Shown here: one piece after another, positions 15,892 to 23,976 of the stretch
Position numbering within the stretch: the stretch's first letter is position 1
How the letters are laid out: each line of letters starts with the position of its first letter
NCBI RefSeq assembly: GCF_026000435.1
Contig: NZ_AP026764.1
Coordinates: forward strand, 1,798,001 to 1,862,000
DNA: 64,000 nucleotides
Source of the DNA: Vibrio sp. STUT-A11
GTDB taxonomy: Bacteria; Pseudomonadota; Gammaproteobacteria; Enterobacterales; Vibrionaceae
Direction of reading: 5' to 3'
The notes under the pieces: model-generated
What the model saw: only the letters and a program-made list of their open reading frames with translations
Databases searched by the model: none
Told to the model about the DNA's origin: nothing
Translations under genes and position numbers: made by a program

Positions 15892-17334
15892 CTAGTTTGT
15901 GATCTGGTTGTACAGGGCTTTTGCTTCGTCAAGCCCTCGAATTTGTTTCGGAGTGAAGAGATGCACGTCTGATGAGGCATCAATAATGCTGCGTGCTTCT
16001 TCAAGTGAATGGATTACATCCGTTGCAATAAATTGATTCACCACGTTGCCGAGCGCAGAGGCTTCAGTAGGCTCTGTCGATACCTTGATTTGGCAAACAT
16101 CGGCACACAGCTGGTTTAAGAACTTGTCCTGGGTACCGCCGCCAACAATACGCAGCTCGGTAATTGGTTTATTCGTTAGCGTCATCAATTGAGAGAGCAC
16201 TTGATCGTAAGTGAGCGTCAGACTGTCATAGATACAACGGATAACCTCAGCAAGTGTCTCAGGCGCATCTTGATCTCGCTTAATAAACCACTGCTTGATG
16301 GCTTGAGTCATTGATGACGGGTTAAGAAAATCATTGTCGTTCGGATTAACAATGAACTTAAACGGCGTTTCTTTTGCGGCCAGCTCTGCAATCTGAGGGA
16401 AAGTTAACTCCGGATTCTCTGCTCGCACGCGCTGAATAAGCCACAGACCCATAATGTTTTTTAGTACGCGGTAGCGGCCATCAACTCCGCCTTCATTGGT
16501 GATGTTGTACTGCTGTGCCAATTCAGAGGTGTATGGCGTTTCGCTCTCAATACCCAATAATGACCACGTACCCGAGCTGAGGTAAGCCATATTGTCATGA
16601 GCCAGCGGCGTCGCAGCAATCGCCGAAGCGGTATCATGGCTCGCCACAGAGCAGACAGGAATCACGCTATCTTCAACACGGTATTCACCAACAATTTGAT
16701 TTGGTATTTCAGGTGGCAGCAGCCAGTCCATGCTTGCGCCGCACGCTTCGACCAGTTTTTCGTCCCACGTTTTTTGCTCGCACTTCAGCATCTGGCTGGT
16801 AGAAGCATTGGTGTATTCGCAATGCTTTACGCCTGACAGCTTGTAGTTTAAGTAATCAGGTACAAACAGCAGCGTATCGATGTCTGAATACCACTCCGGT
16901 CGTTGCTCAGAAAGCGCTTTAAGTTGATATAAGGTATTGAAAGGTAAGAATTGGATCCCCGTTGACTGGTAGATATCACTCTTAGTCAGGTTACTGTCAC
17001 TAAGCAGCTTTTCCAGCATGCCTTCAGTACGGGTGTCTCGATAGCTTACAAATGGCCCTAGTGACTCGCCAGCCTTATTAAGAAGAACAAAGTCTACGCC
17101 CCAGGTATCAATACCAAGCGAGTCGACCTGAATACCTGTTGCACGGACCTTATTGATACCTTCTACAATCTCAGCATAGATACCATCCAGATCCCAACAA
17201 GAATGCCCGGCATTGGTGACTTGTTCGTTTTTAAAACGATGAAATTCCTCTAAAGAAACTTTACCTTCTTTAAGGTAACCAACCATAACGCGGCCGCTTG
17301 AAGCACCTAGGTCTACTGCGATTACTGCTTTCAT
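15892..17334 (-). CDS. rhaB: Rhamnulokinase
   Basis: A 480-residue FGGY-family sugar kinase. The N-terminal phosphate-binding VDLGASSGRVMVG, the SLGIDTWGVDFVLL and SHDTASAIAATPL segments and the C-terminal RIVGGGTQDKFLNQLCAD are typical of RhaB (E. coli 489 residues). It phosphorylates L-rhamnulose at O-1. It is the first gene of the rha operon; its promoter lies in 17335-17460. No sequence resembling the 45-bp element found before the PTS genes is visible there, so control may differ, perhaps by the RhaS/RhaR-like protein at 19076. Confidence 0.93.
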   Translation of the reverse strand: MKAVIAVDLGASSGRVMVGYLKEGKVSLEEFHRFKNEQVTNAGHSCWDLDGIYAEIVEGINKVRATGIQVDSLGIDTWGVDFVLLNKAGESLGPFVSYRDTRTEGMLEKLLSDSNLTKSDIYQSTGIQFLPFNTLYQLKALSEQRPEWYSDIDTLLFVPDYLNYKLSGVKHCEYTNASTSQMLKCEQKTWDEKLVEACGASMDWLLPPEIPNQIVGEYRVEDSVIPVCSVASHDTASAIAATPLAHDNMAYLSSGTWSLLGIESETPYTSELAQQYNITNEGGVDGRYRVLKNIMGLWLIQRVRAENPELTFPQIAELAAKETPFKFIVNPNDNDFLNPSSMTQAIKQWFIKRDQDAPETLAEVIRCIYDSLTLTYDQVLSQLMTLTNKPITELRIVGGGTQDKFLNQLCADVCQIKVSTEPTEASALGNVVNQFIATDVIHSLEEARSIIDASSDVHLFTPKQIRGLDEAKALYNQITN

Positions 17335-17463
17335 CTGTGTTTTACACCTCTCGAATTCATATACGTATTAAAGCGAAAGCAGAGGTCGAATAACTTTGTT
17401 TTTCTGCCCTAATCTTGTGATTTGGACTTTTTTGTCGAGGTATGTATGTGTAAGCTCACAATA

Positions 17464-17493
17464 AAGAGAAAACGCCCGAATTAAGGGCGCTTT
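17464..17493 (-). terminator. Terminator of the acetylesterase transcript
   Basis: CGCCC/GGGCG stem extended by A/T-rich arms (AAACGCCC, GGGCGCTTT) with a ~7-nt loop, followed by TTTTCT on the minus strand. It lies 40 bp after the esterase stop and upstream of the rhaB promoter. Confidence 0.75.
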
Positions 17494-17532
17494 CTTTCGA
17501 ATTACATATCAAAGAGAAGAACTCAGATGATG

Positions 17533-19083
17533 TTAAAACCTAACTGAAAAAGGCAAGGCAGGAACGTGGGAATGATTATACAGATTCACCTGGTAATATG
17601 GCGTTGAGGCAAATTTAACTGCAACGGCATTTTCAAAGTTACCATAGAGGTTCAGACAACCTCCTTCTAAACTGAAACACTTATAGGGAATACTCTCTCC
17701 CCTTATATCTTCCACCAGGAGTGCATTAACGCTATTCCCTTTTAAGTACAAGCCGTCTGCATGTTCAAACTCGATACAAATCGTATCTTTGCTTTTTTCA
17801 ACGCGTGCAAGCTTGGGCGCTTCCGACAAAATGTCTCGTTTATAGATACGCTGTTGAGCAAGCAAAGCCAGACGCTGACCAATCGGCTTTTTAACCTTCG
17901 GATGAATATCAATTTCCATACCTGCATCACCGGAACTTACCATCCAGGTATTTTCGATTTCATCGGCCACTTTTTGCTGCTGCCTGCGCAATTCTGGAAA
18001 AGCCCCCCCATTGAGGGCAAGCCAACGTGAGAACGGTGCTAATTGCACAAACAGAAACGGTAAGCACTCTCCCCAGGCATCCCGCCAGCATCGGATCAGT
18101 TGGCTAAAGGTTGAGAAGTACACATCAGAATGTGGCGAATCACTCTCTCCTTGATACCAGATAACCCCGCGTACTTTGAAAGCCGTAATACGGGACACCA
18201 TATTTTTATATAAGCCGCCCGGTCGATTCTGATGATGTGGTCCACCATTTATTGGTGCTTGCTGATCTGGATTACCGGCTGTCTCACGCACCATTTCCGA
18301 CTGCTCTGACTCACTTAATCCGGGATACATAATTTTGCCCGCTAAACCTTCGACAACTTTTAAAGGCTGGCTGGTATCACTATTAGGGTGGTTAAGGTAA
18401 AGCTGCTTATCTTGTTCGAAATCGATGCCCTTCAGTTTCGCGTCATACTCATCTAGCCAAACTTGGGCTGGTGTGTTTCTAAGATAACGTTCTTCAACCC
18501 AGGCACAGGCTGGCGTTCCCCCCCAATTACATCCAACAATGCCAACTGGAATATCCAGAACAAGGTTTAGATCATGGGAAAAATAATAAGCCACAGAGGA
18601 GAAATGCAGTAGATCTTCCGGAGTGCAGCAACGCCAAACACCAAAATCTTTATAGTCGAAATGAGCTTCCATTTCAGGAATCGATATTTGCGGAACATTG
18701 AAAAAGCGAATCTGACGACTGTTTTGATTTTGGACTATTTCTGACTTATTGGCATCAAAATGAACATGATACTCCATGTTTGACTGCCCGCCCGCAACCC
18801 AGACTTCCCCGATACCGATATCTTTGAAGCTGAGTTTATTCGGGCCATCAGTGACTAACAAAATCACCCCAGTCGCTGCCTGTTGTGCCGGCAGTTCCGC
18901 CATCCATTCTCCACTTTGGTCGACAATGACATCCTGAGTGGCAAGGGGTTGTTTTTCTACGGGCGACTCTACTTGAAGGCTTACTGTTACCTTATCGCCT
19001 GCTCTGCCTTTTCCCCAGATAACGACAGGTTTATGGCGTTGCAGAATCATATGATCGCCGAATATCGAATTTACACTAAACAT
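17533..19083 (-). CDS. Sialate-O-acetylesterase-like SGNH hydrolase
   Basis: A 516-residue protein with N-terminal beta domain (residues 1-95) and SGNH hydrolase core. Block I is VAGGQSNMEYHV with the catalytic Ser, block III is GVIWYQGESDSPH, and a His-containing block lies near 400 (DIHPKVKKPIGQRLA). No signal peptide is present, so it acts in the cytoplasm, unlike many secreted relatives. Its start overlaps the end of the AraC-type gene by 8 bp (with AAGGA ahead), so it is translationally coupled to the regulator. In this locus it probably removes acetyl groups from imported rhamnose-containing oligosaccharides; that is inference. Confidence 0.82.
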   Translation of the reverse strand: MFSVNSIFGDHMILQRHKPVVIWGKGRAGDKVTVSLQVESPVEKQPLATQDVIVDQSGEWMAELPAQQAATGVILLVTDGPNKLSFKDIGIGEVWVAGGQSNMEYHVHFDANKSEIVQNQNSRQIRFFNVPQISIPEMEAHFDYKDFGVWRCCTPEDLLHFSSVAYYFSHDLNLVLDIPVGIVGCNWGGTPACAWVEERYLRNTPAQVWLDEYDAKLKGIDFEQDKQLYLNHPNSDTSQPLKVVEGLAGKIMYPGLSESEQSEMVRETAGNPDQQAPINGGPHHQNRPGGLYKNMVSRITAFKVRGVIWYQGESDSPHSDVYFSTFSQLIRCWRDAWGECLPFLFVQLAPFSRWLALNGGAFPELRRQQQKVADEIENTWMVSSGDAGMEIDIHPKVKKPIGQRLALLAQQRIYKRDILSEAPKLARVEKSKDTICIEFEHADGLYLKGNSVNALLVEDIRGESIPYKCFSLEGGCLNLYGNFENAVAVKFASTPYYQVNLYNHSHVPALPFSVRF

Positions 19084-19912
19084 TCTGATTCCTTATCTCT
19101 GTACCCAGGCGAACCTCTCTCGGAGTCGCGTTAAATACCTTTTTAAACTTGCTTGAGAAGTAATTTGAGTCCTGGTAACCAACATCAAAAGCGATATCAG
19201 TGATTGAGCGCTCGCTGTATTTCAGCGCTTCAAGCGCTTTGCTCATACGAATGTGATTCAGGTAATTGGGATAGCTCATACCTGTCAGTCTGGATAGGAT
19301 TTTAGATAGCTGTCTAGATGAAATGCCCGCTTGTTCTGCCAGATCTTGCAAACTGAACTGCTCTGCGTAATGCTGGTGTAAGTATCCCATCACAGACACG
19401 ACCTTATCTTCGTCGGACTCTCCCTCCAGTGAATAAATACGCCCGCGCGATAACTCTACCAGCAACAGGTTAAACAGAGACTGGCAGACAATTTTTGATT
19501 CAAACGTCTCAGCGCCTATTTCGCTATCCAAACGGCTGATAAGACGATTGGCTGTCTCGCTGCTTTGATCATTAATAAACCAACCCCGGCTCTGCTGGTC
19601 AGTATTCGGAATGCATTTTGCGATGGACGAGTCCACGGTCATTTTACTTCGATCGAACAGTACATTACTTAAATGCAATCCCTCTACGTTCTCAAATAAA
19701 TGGCGATCTTCCCTTTTGATGAAACACACATAGTTTTTACTCAGGTTCATCGGAATATCGTTGATAACGTGAGTACCAGATCCTCCGGACACTAACATTA
19801 ACTCTTCAAACGCGTGAGCATGTTCTGGATATGGCTCCTGAGGCGATCTCAACTCGGTTGCGATTGGAATCTCAGAGCTGACAAAGAATTCATTCGGTTT
19901 TAAATAAATCAT
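19076..19912 (-). CDS. RhaS/RhaR-like AraC-family activator
   Basis: A ~278-residue regulator with an N-terminal cupin (PYPEHAHAFEELMLVSGGSG, later FIKREDRHLFENVEGLHLSN) and two C-terminal helix-turn-helix motifs (LAEQAGISSRQLSKILSR; IAFDVGYQDSNYFSSKFKK). The cupin aligns well with E. coli RhaS, for example PEHHHDFHEIVIV and DRHLYEHTDNLCLTNVL in that protein, so L-rhamnose is the likely ligand. The ATG at 19912 is preferred over TTG 19918, but no strong ribosome-binding site is seen. It lies between the phospho-glucosidase and the esterase with rhaBAD next, consistent with control of rhaBAD and the esterase. Confidence 0.82.
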   Translation of the reverse strand: MIYLKPNEFFVSSEIPIATELRSPQEPYPEHAHAFEELMLVSGGSGTHVINDIPMNLSKNYVCFIKREDRHLFENVEGLHLSNVLFDRSKMTVDSSIAKCIPNTDQQSRGWFINDQSSETANRLISRLDSEIGAETFESKIVCQSLFNLLLVELSRGRIYSLEGESDEDKVVSVMGYLHQHYAEQFSLQDLAEQAGISSRQLSKILSRLTGMSYPNYLNHIRMSKALEALKYSERSITDIAFDVGYQDSNYFSSKFKKVFNATPREVRLGTEIRNQNV

Positions 19913-19949
19913 AAGCAAGTCTTAGAAGCAAAATGCAGTATGCAAAAAC

Positions 19950-19982
19950 AAATAAAGCTGCAACCAAATATGGATGCAGCTT
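19950..19982 (-). terminator. Terminator after the PTS/phospho-glucosidase operon
   Basis: Arms AAGCTGCA (19955-19962) and TGCAGCTT (19975-19982), a 12-nt loop, then TTATTTG on the minus strand. It separates the IIB-IIA-glucosidase unit from the AraC gene. Confidence 0.6.
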
Positions 19983-20013
19983 GAACAGGGATAGCTTGGT
20001 TTAATTCACCTAT

Positions 20014-21447
20014 TTAAAGGTCTGCACCATTGTTAGCAATCACACCCTGATACCAATGGAAGCTCTTTTTCTTCGAGCGGGACATATCACCGCTGCCGTC
20101 ATCATGCTTATCAACATAAATAAATCCGTAGCGTTTCTTGTACTCACCAGTCGTAAACGAAACGCAGTCAATACAGCCCCAAGGAGTGTAGCCGATAAGA
20201 TCGACACCATCTTCAACAACGGCTTTTTTCATTTCACTGATATGCGCTTCCAGGTAGGCAATACGGTAGTCATCATTAATGCTGCCGTCTTCCTCAACCT
20301 TATCCACTGCGCCAAAGCCATTTTCAACGATGAACAATGGTTTTTTGTAACGCTCACTCAATAGGTTTAATGAGTAACGAAGACCGATAGGGTCAATCTG
20401 CCAACCCCAATCTGAAACACCGACATGCGGATTTGGCAGGCTGCCAGGGAAGCCAGTTAAGCCTTTGCTTTCGCTCTTATCTGTTGCAGATACCGCAACT
20501 GACATGTAATAGCTAAAGCCGATGTAATCACAACAACCTTCTTTCAGGATAGCTTTATCCTGCGGGTCCATCTCAATCTGATAGCCCTTCGATTCCCATT
20601 CACTCTCAATGTGAGACGGGTACTCACCACGAACATGAACATCACTAAATAGGAAACGATCACGCATCGACTGGTTAGCAAACAAAACGTCTTTTGGATC
20701 ACATGTGTAAGGGTAGATTGGGATAAACGCAATCATACAACCGATTTGAAAATCCGGGTTGATTTGACGACCAAGCTTTACCACTTTTGCGCTTGCAACC
20801 AATTGATTGTGTACAACCTGGTACATGGTTTGCTCTGGTTTCTCATCATCGTTGAACACAACACCAGAGTTCGCATAGCCAAATAGTGGGTATGTATGGT
20901 TCTTCTGGTTGTTGATCTCGTTGAAGGTCATCCAGTATTTTACTTTTTTGGCGTAACGCTTCATTACCGTTTCAGAATAGTGAACGAAGAAATCGATCAC
21001 TTTGCGGTTACGCCAACTGCCGTACTCTTTTACTAAATGATGCGGCATTTCGAAGTGAGAAAGTGTAATAACCGGCTCAATACCGAATTTCAATAACTCA
21101 TCAAATAAGTCGTCGTAGAACTTTAGTCCTTCCTCGTTCGGCTCAACTTCATCGCCTTTAGGGAAAATACGGGTCCACGAAATAGAGGTACGAAAACACT
21201 TAAAACCCATTTCAGCAAAAAGAGCAATATCGTCTTTGTATCGACCATGGAAGTCAATAGCTTCGTGGTTCGGGTAGAAAGTATCCGCTAATACACCGTC
21301 CGTGATTTCACGTTCTTTATCAACAGCACCGCCGCTTAAAACGTCCATAATGCTTGGGCCACGACCACCTTGGTTCCAGCCACCTTCAACCTGATGAGCT
21401 GCGACTGCGCCGCCCCACAGGAAGTTTTCCGGGAATGTTTTTTTCAT
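20014..21447 (-). CDS. 6-phospho-beta-glucosidase (GH1)
   Basis: A 477-residue GH1 enzyme. The start FLWGGAVAAHQVEGG, acid/base Glu about residue 177 in TFNEIN and nucleophile Glu about 375 in FIVENGFG are complete. The C-terminal SRSKKKSFHWYQGVI carries the Ser-Lys phosphate-binding signature of 6-phospho-glycosidases. It hydrolyses PTS-phosphorylated beta-glucosides in the cytoplasm. It starts 5 bp after PTS IIA and is third in the IIB-IIA-bgl operon. Within the rhamnose locus the aglycone might be rhamnose or a rhamnosyl unit. Confidence 0.92.
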   Translation of the reverse strand: MKKTFPENFLWGGAVAAHQVEGGWNQGGRGPSIMDVLSGGAVDKEREITDGVLADTFYPNHEAIDFHGRYKDDIALFAEMGFKCFRTSISWTRIFPKGDEVEPNEEGLKFYDDLFDELLKFGIEPVITLSHFEMPHHLVKEYGSWRNRKVIDFFVHYSETVMKRYAKKVKYWMTFNEINNQKNHTYPLFGYANSGVVFNDDEKPEQTMYQVVHNQLVASAKVVKLGRQINPDFQIGCMIAFIPIYPYTCDPKDVLFANQSMRDRFLFSDVHVRGEYPSHIESEWESKGYQIEMDPQDKAILKEGCCDYIGFSYYMSVAVSATDKSESKGLTGFPGSLPNPHVGVSDWGWQIDPIGLRYSLNLLSERYKKPLFIVENGFGAVDKVEEDGSINDDYRIAYLEAHISEMKKAVVEDGVDLIGYTPWGCIDCVSFTTGEYKKRYGFIYVDKHDDGSGDMSRSKKKSFHWYQGVIANNGADL

Positions 21448-21452
21448 TTTAC

Positions 21453-21761
21453 TTACTCTTGAAGTTTGCGATGTACGTTGATCAGCTCTTCAATCAATTC
21501 ACGAGCAAGCATTGATGTCATAATGTGGTCTTGTGCATGTACCATCACTAGGTTTACTGGCACTTTACCTTCGCCTTCGTCGAGACCGATTAACTCAGTT
21601 TGAACACCATGAGCACGCTTAGCAGCGGCGGTTGACTCTTCAAGAAGTCCATCAACGTCTTCCCACTCACCTCTTTTAGCACTAGCTAGTGCTTGCATTG
21701 CTAAACTTTTTGACTCACCTGCGTTGATGATCAGTTCCATTACGGTATTTTCGAGATCCAT
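21453..21761 (-). CDS. PTS lactose/cellobiose-type EIIA
   Basis: A 102-residue, all-helical LacF/ChbA-type IIA protein with the phospho-acceptor His (about residue 75) in VHAQDHIMTSML. It receives phosphate from HPr and passes it to IIB. ATG 21761 with GGAG 5 nt upstream is preferred over GTG 21773. It lies between IIB and the glucosidase; the matching IIC is 7.5 kb upstream at 29299, which is unusual but explained by the shared promoter element. Confidence 0.92.
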   Translation of the reverse strand: MDLENTVMELIINAGESKSLAMQALASAKRGEWEDVDGLLEESTAAAKRAHGVQTELIGLDEGEGKVPVNLVMVHAQDHIMTSMLARELIEELINVHRKLQE

Positions 21762-21850
21762 AACCTCTCCCACTAAATATTTTTAAACTTTGTTATTTGG
21801 TATCGTGGGGGCTTAACATTCATCCCCCACGTTAAATGCATCAGTATTAA

Positions 21851-22156
21851 CTAACCGATCATCGCTAGTGCTTCATCAAGGATCTTGTCGCCTTTCATCA
21901 TGCCGTAATCCATTTGGTTGATTACAGCAATTGGCTTGTTCACAGCATCAGCCTTAGCTTTGAAATCGTTTAGCTTGTATTTGATTTGTGGGCCAAGTAG
22001 GAAACCGTCGTACTTCGCTAGGTTTGCGTCGAACTCATCTAGACCAACTGCGTTGATTTCAACAGCAATATTTTTCTGTTCAGCAGCTTGAAGCATCTTC
22101 TTAACAACCATACTTGTAGACATGCCAGCAGCACAACATAGAAGGATTTTAGTCAT
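21851..22156 (-). CDS. PTS lactose/cellobiose-type EIIB
   Basis: A 101-residue IIB protein of the ChbB/CelA family. The phosphorylated Cys (about residue 8) lies in LLCCAAGMSTSMVVKKM, and the Rossmann-like fold with DGFLLGPQIKYKL follows. It relays phosphate from IIA to sugar bound by IIC. It is the first gene of IIB-IIA-glucosidase and is preceded by a 165-nt leader and the 45-bp activator element. Confidence 0.92.
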   Translation of the reverse strand: MTKILLCCAAGMSTSMVVKKMLQAAEQKNIAVEINAVGLDEFDANLAKYDGFLLGPQIKYKLNDFKAKADAVNKPIAVINQMDYGMMKGDKILDEALAMIG

Positions 22157-22323
22157 AAATTTCTACCTTAAATTTTCGTCATTGTGGGATTAATTCCCTA
22201 ACAGCAGAACAAACAACACCGCTTTTAATTGGATAGGTATTAGCCGGATTATCACCAAGAAATACCCTCTTTTTATCGGTAAAAACATGTTCGCTCACCT
22301 TTGAAAACATTATGCGGTTCCAG

Positions 22324-22375
22324 CCTATAAATTGTTATAACTGCTGTTGCAATTGACTATGTCGTTTGGTGCAAA
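22324..22375 (-). promoter_or_regulatory. Promoter with 45-bp AraC-type element, PTS IIB operon
   Basis: On the plus strand, 22331-22375 aligns without gaps to 25438-25482 and 30760-30804. Shared are GTTATAAC near the left end, TGTTGCA, TGTCG and the right TGCA. The two TGCA cores (22348 and 22370) are 22 bp apart, as direct repeats. Read on the minus strand the proximal repeat contains a -35 (TTGCAA, 22347-22352), and 17 bp on lies a -10 (TATAGG, 22324-22329). This is class II AraC activator geometry. Confidence 0.75.
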
Positions 22376-22503
22376 GTAAGACATAGCAACGAGATGCAAC
22401 GCTGTGGACCATGAAGGAGCTTGTTCGTTTGAATTATTACCGAGTCAACACTTGGTTATTTTTTGAGCTAAACTTGATCGGCGTCAACAGAAAGGAGTTA
22501 GAC

Positions 22504-22806
22504 ATGACTAGTGCAATGAAATGCTTATCTTTTATAGGATTGTTTTTATCAGCTAATGTGCTGGCTTGTAATGTAACGGAGGAGATGGGTGTTCAGGTCA
22601 TCAAAAAAACACTTACCCCAGAGCAAATACAGTCCTCTCTTGATAAATGGAGAACCAAAGAGCTAGCAAAAATTGATTCGATACCAATGGTTCAGTTCCA
22701 ACACGATATCGCCCCCGCTGGTGCTCGTGAAACACTAGCTCGTCATGTGGTTGAAGCCAAGTATAGCGAAATGGCTTATGAACTGGGCTTATACCAACCT
22801 AAATAA
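22504..22806 (+). CDS. Small exported protein of unknown function
   Basis: A 100-residue protein from ATG 22504, preceded by AAGGAG at the right distance; an upstream in-frame ATG at 22411 is not chosen because it lacks a ribosome-binding site. The N-terminus MTSAMKCLSFIGLFLSANVLAC is a signal peptide, with cleavage near LA-C or a lipoprotein-like Cys. The mature part is charged and helical (LTPEQIQSSLDKWRTKELAKID). I do not recognise a family. It is the only plus-strand gene inside the rhamnose locus and is divergent from the PTS IIB operon. Confidence 0.6.
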   Translation: MTSAMKCLSFIGLFLSANVLACNVTEEMGVQVIKKTLTPEQIQSSLDKWRTKELAKIDSIPMVQFQHDIAPAGARETLARHVVEAKYSEMAYELGLYQPK

Positions 22807-22834
22807 CCAACCTATTAGTCGGGAATTGAAACCA

Positions 22835-22868
22835 AAAAAGCCGATGTGTTGGTGTAAAACACATCGGC
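22835..22868 (-). terminator. Terminator after the secreted esterase gene
   Basis: Perfect 11-bp arms GCCGATGTGTT (22840-22850) and AACACATCGGC (22858-22868) with a 7-nt loop. The minus strand continues into TTTTTT. It also lies just behind the small plus-strand gene, but the T-run is on the minus side. Confidence 0.85.
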
Positions 22869-22936
22869 AATATAACAATAGAGTTCAGTCAGACCTTACC
22901 TGAACACAAATACAGGCAGCTTTTTAACCCATCATG

Positions 22937-23881
22937 TTACTTTAGGTTCTCATCTAAAAACGCGATAATCGTTTCCATGATCTCTGGTTGATACCATAGG
23001 AAACCAGCATGGTCAGCACCTTTCACCACATAACGTGTAGAATCCACACCTTTATCAATTAACGCTTCGTGAAGAATCGCAGTTTGACTTGGTGAAACCA
23101 CTGGATCTTTGTCACCATGCATCAACAAGAATGGCGGTGTTTTGTCAGAGATATGTGTTAGCGGGTTAGCGTAAGCGGCTTTCTTAAGGTCACTCTTGAT
23201 TGCACCACCTTCCATAAACGGTACGCCATTAACCAGCATCGCTTCCGGAATCGCTTCTGATTCATGCTTCTTCTGTCTCTCTTTATCGTAGTCGGCAGCA
23301 ACACGAGTCAAATCTGACAAACCGTACAAATCAATGGCCGCTTGCACATCACTACTTTGATCTAGGTTTGCACCTTTATCAAACTCGTCCATACCATTAG
23401 TGGTCGCAGCAATCGCAGCTAAGTAACCACCAGCAGATTCACCCATAATCGCAATACGCTTTGGATCAATGCCAAATTTCTGCGCATTAGCACGCATGTA
23501 GCGCACTGCAGATTTCACATCTTCCAGCATGCCCGGGAACGTCACCATCGGCACCACGCGGTAGTCGATACTTGCGACAACATAACCTGCCCGTGCCATA
23601 TCCACTCGTTGACCGATGAACTTGGTTTTAGGCGCATCCATAAAGCCGCCACCAGTAACAAAAAGTACCGCAGGTAATGGCTCTGTAGAAAAAGGCTGGA
23701 TTACATCCATCGATAGTGTGATTGGACGCCCCATGTTGTTGAAGGTTTCGGCGTAAACAAAATCAGCATTAAGACGGATTGGCGGAACTGTCATCTTTAC
23801 ATCAAGCTCAACGCTGTCTTTACTTGCAGAAAAAGCCATCGATGACATTACCAAAGTAGACAACAAAAGAAGTTTTTTCAT
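22937..23881 (-). CDS. Secreted alpha/beta hydrolase (carbohydrate esterase-like)
   Basis: A 314-residue protein with a Sec signal peptide (MKKLLLLSTLVMSSMAFSA). The hydrolase domain holds the oxyanion-side FVTGGGF, nucleophile elbow GESAGG with catalytic Ser, acid near HGDKDPVVSP and His in KGADHAGF. The fold resembles hormone-sensitive-lipase/BD-FAE-type esterases that remove acetyl or feruloyl groups from plant or algal glycans. It follows the porin gene by 95 bp across a weak hairpin and is probably co-expressed with it. A periplasmic role in trimming incoming oligosaccharides is likely. Confidence 0.82.
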   Translation of the reverse strand: MKKLLLLSTLVMSSMAFSASKDSVELDVKMTVPPIRLNADFVYAETFNNMGRPITLSMDVIQPFSTEPLPAVLFVTGGGFMDAPKTKFIGQRVDMARAGYVVASIDYRVVPMVTFPGMLEDVKSAVRYMRANAQKFGIDPKRIAIMGESAGGYLAAIAATTNGMDEFDKGANLDQSSDVQAAIDLYGLSDLTRVAADYDKERQKKHESEAIPEAMLVNGVPFMEGGAIKSDLKKAAYANPLTHISDKTPPFLLMHGDKDPVVSPSQTAILHEALIDKGVDSTRYVVKGADHAGFLWYQPEIMETIIAFLDENLK

Positions 23882-23929
23882 TAGAATATTCCTAGTCGAT
23901 ATCAGTAATTAGAACACTTTGAATCTTTT

Positions 23930-23958
23930 AAGAGGCAGCACCAATAGTGATGCCTCTT
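23930..23958 (-). terminator. Intercistronic hairpin between porin and esterase
   Basis: AAGAGGCA / TGCCTCTT arms around a 13-nt loop, followed on the minus strand by AAAAG rather than a T-run. It may be a partial terminator or an mRNA-stabilising hairpin that lowers expression of the downstream esterase. Confidence 0.45.
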
Positions 23959-23976
23959 CTTATAATCTATAGCGGT

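Noticed and set aside
17447..17462. Possible CRP site between rhaB and the esterase terminator
   Set aside because: The right half TCACA fits but the left half does not match TGTGA at the required distance.
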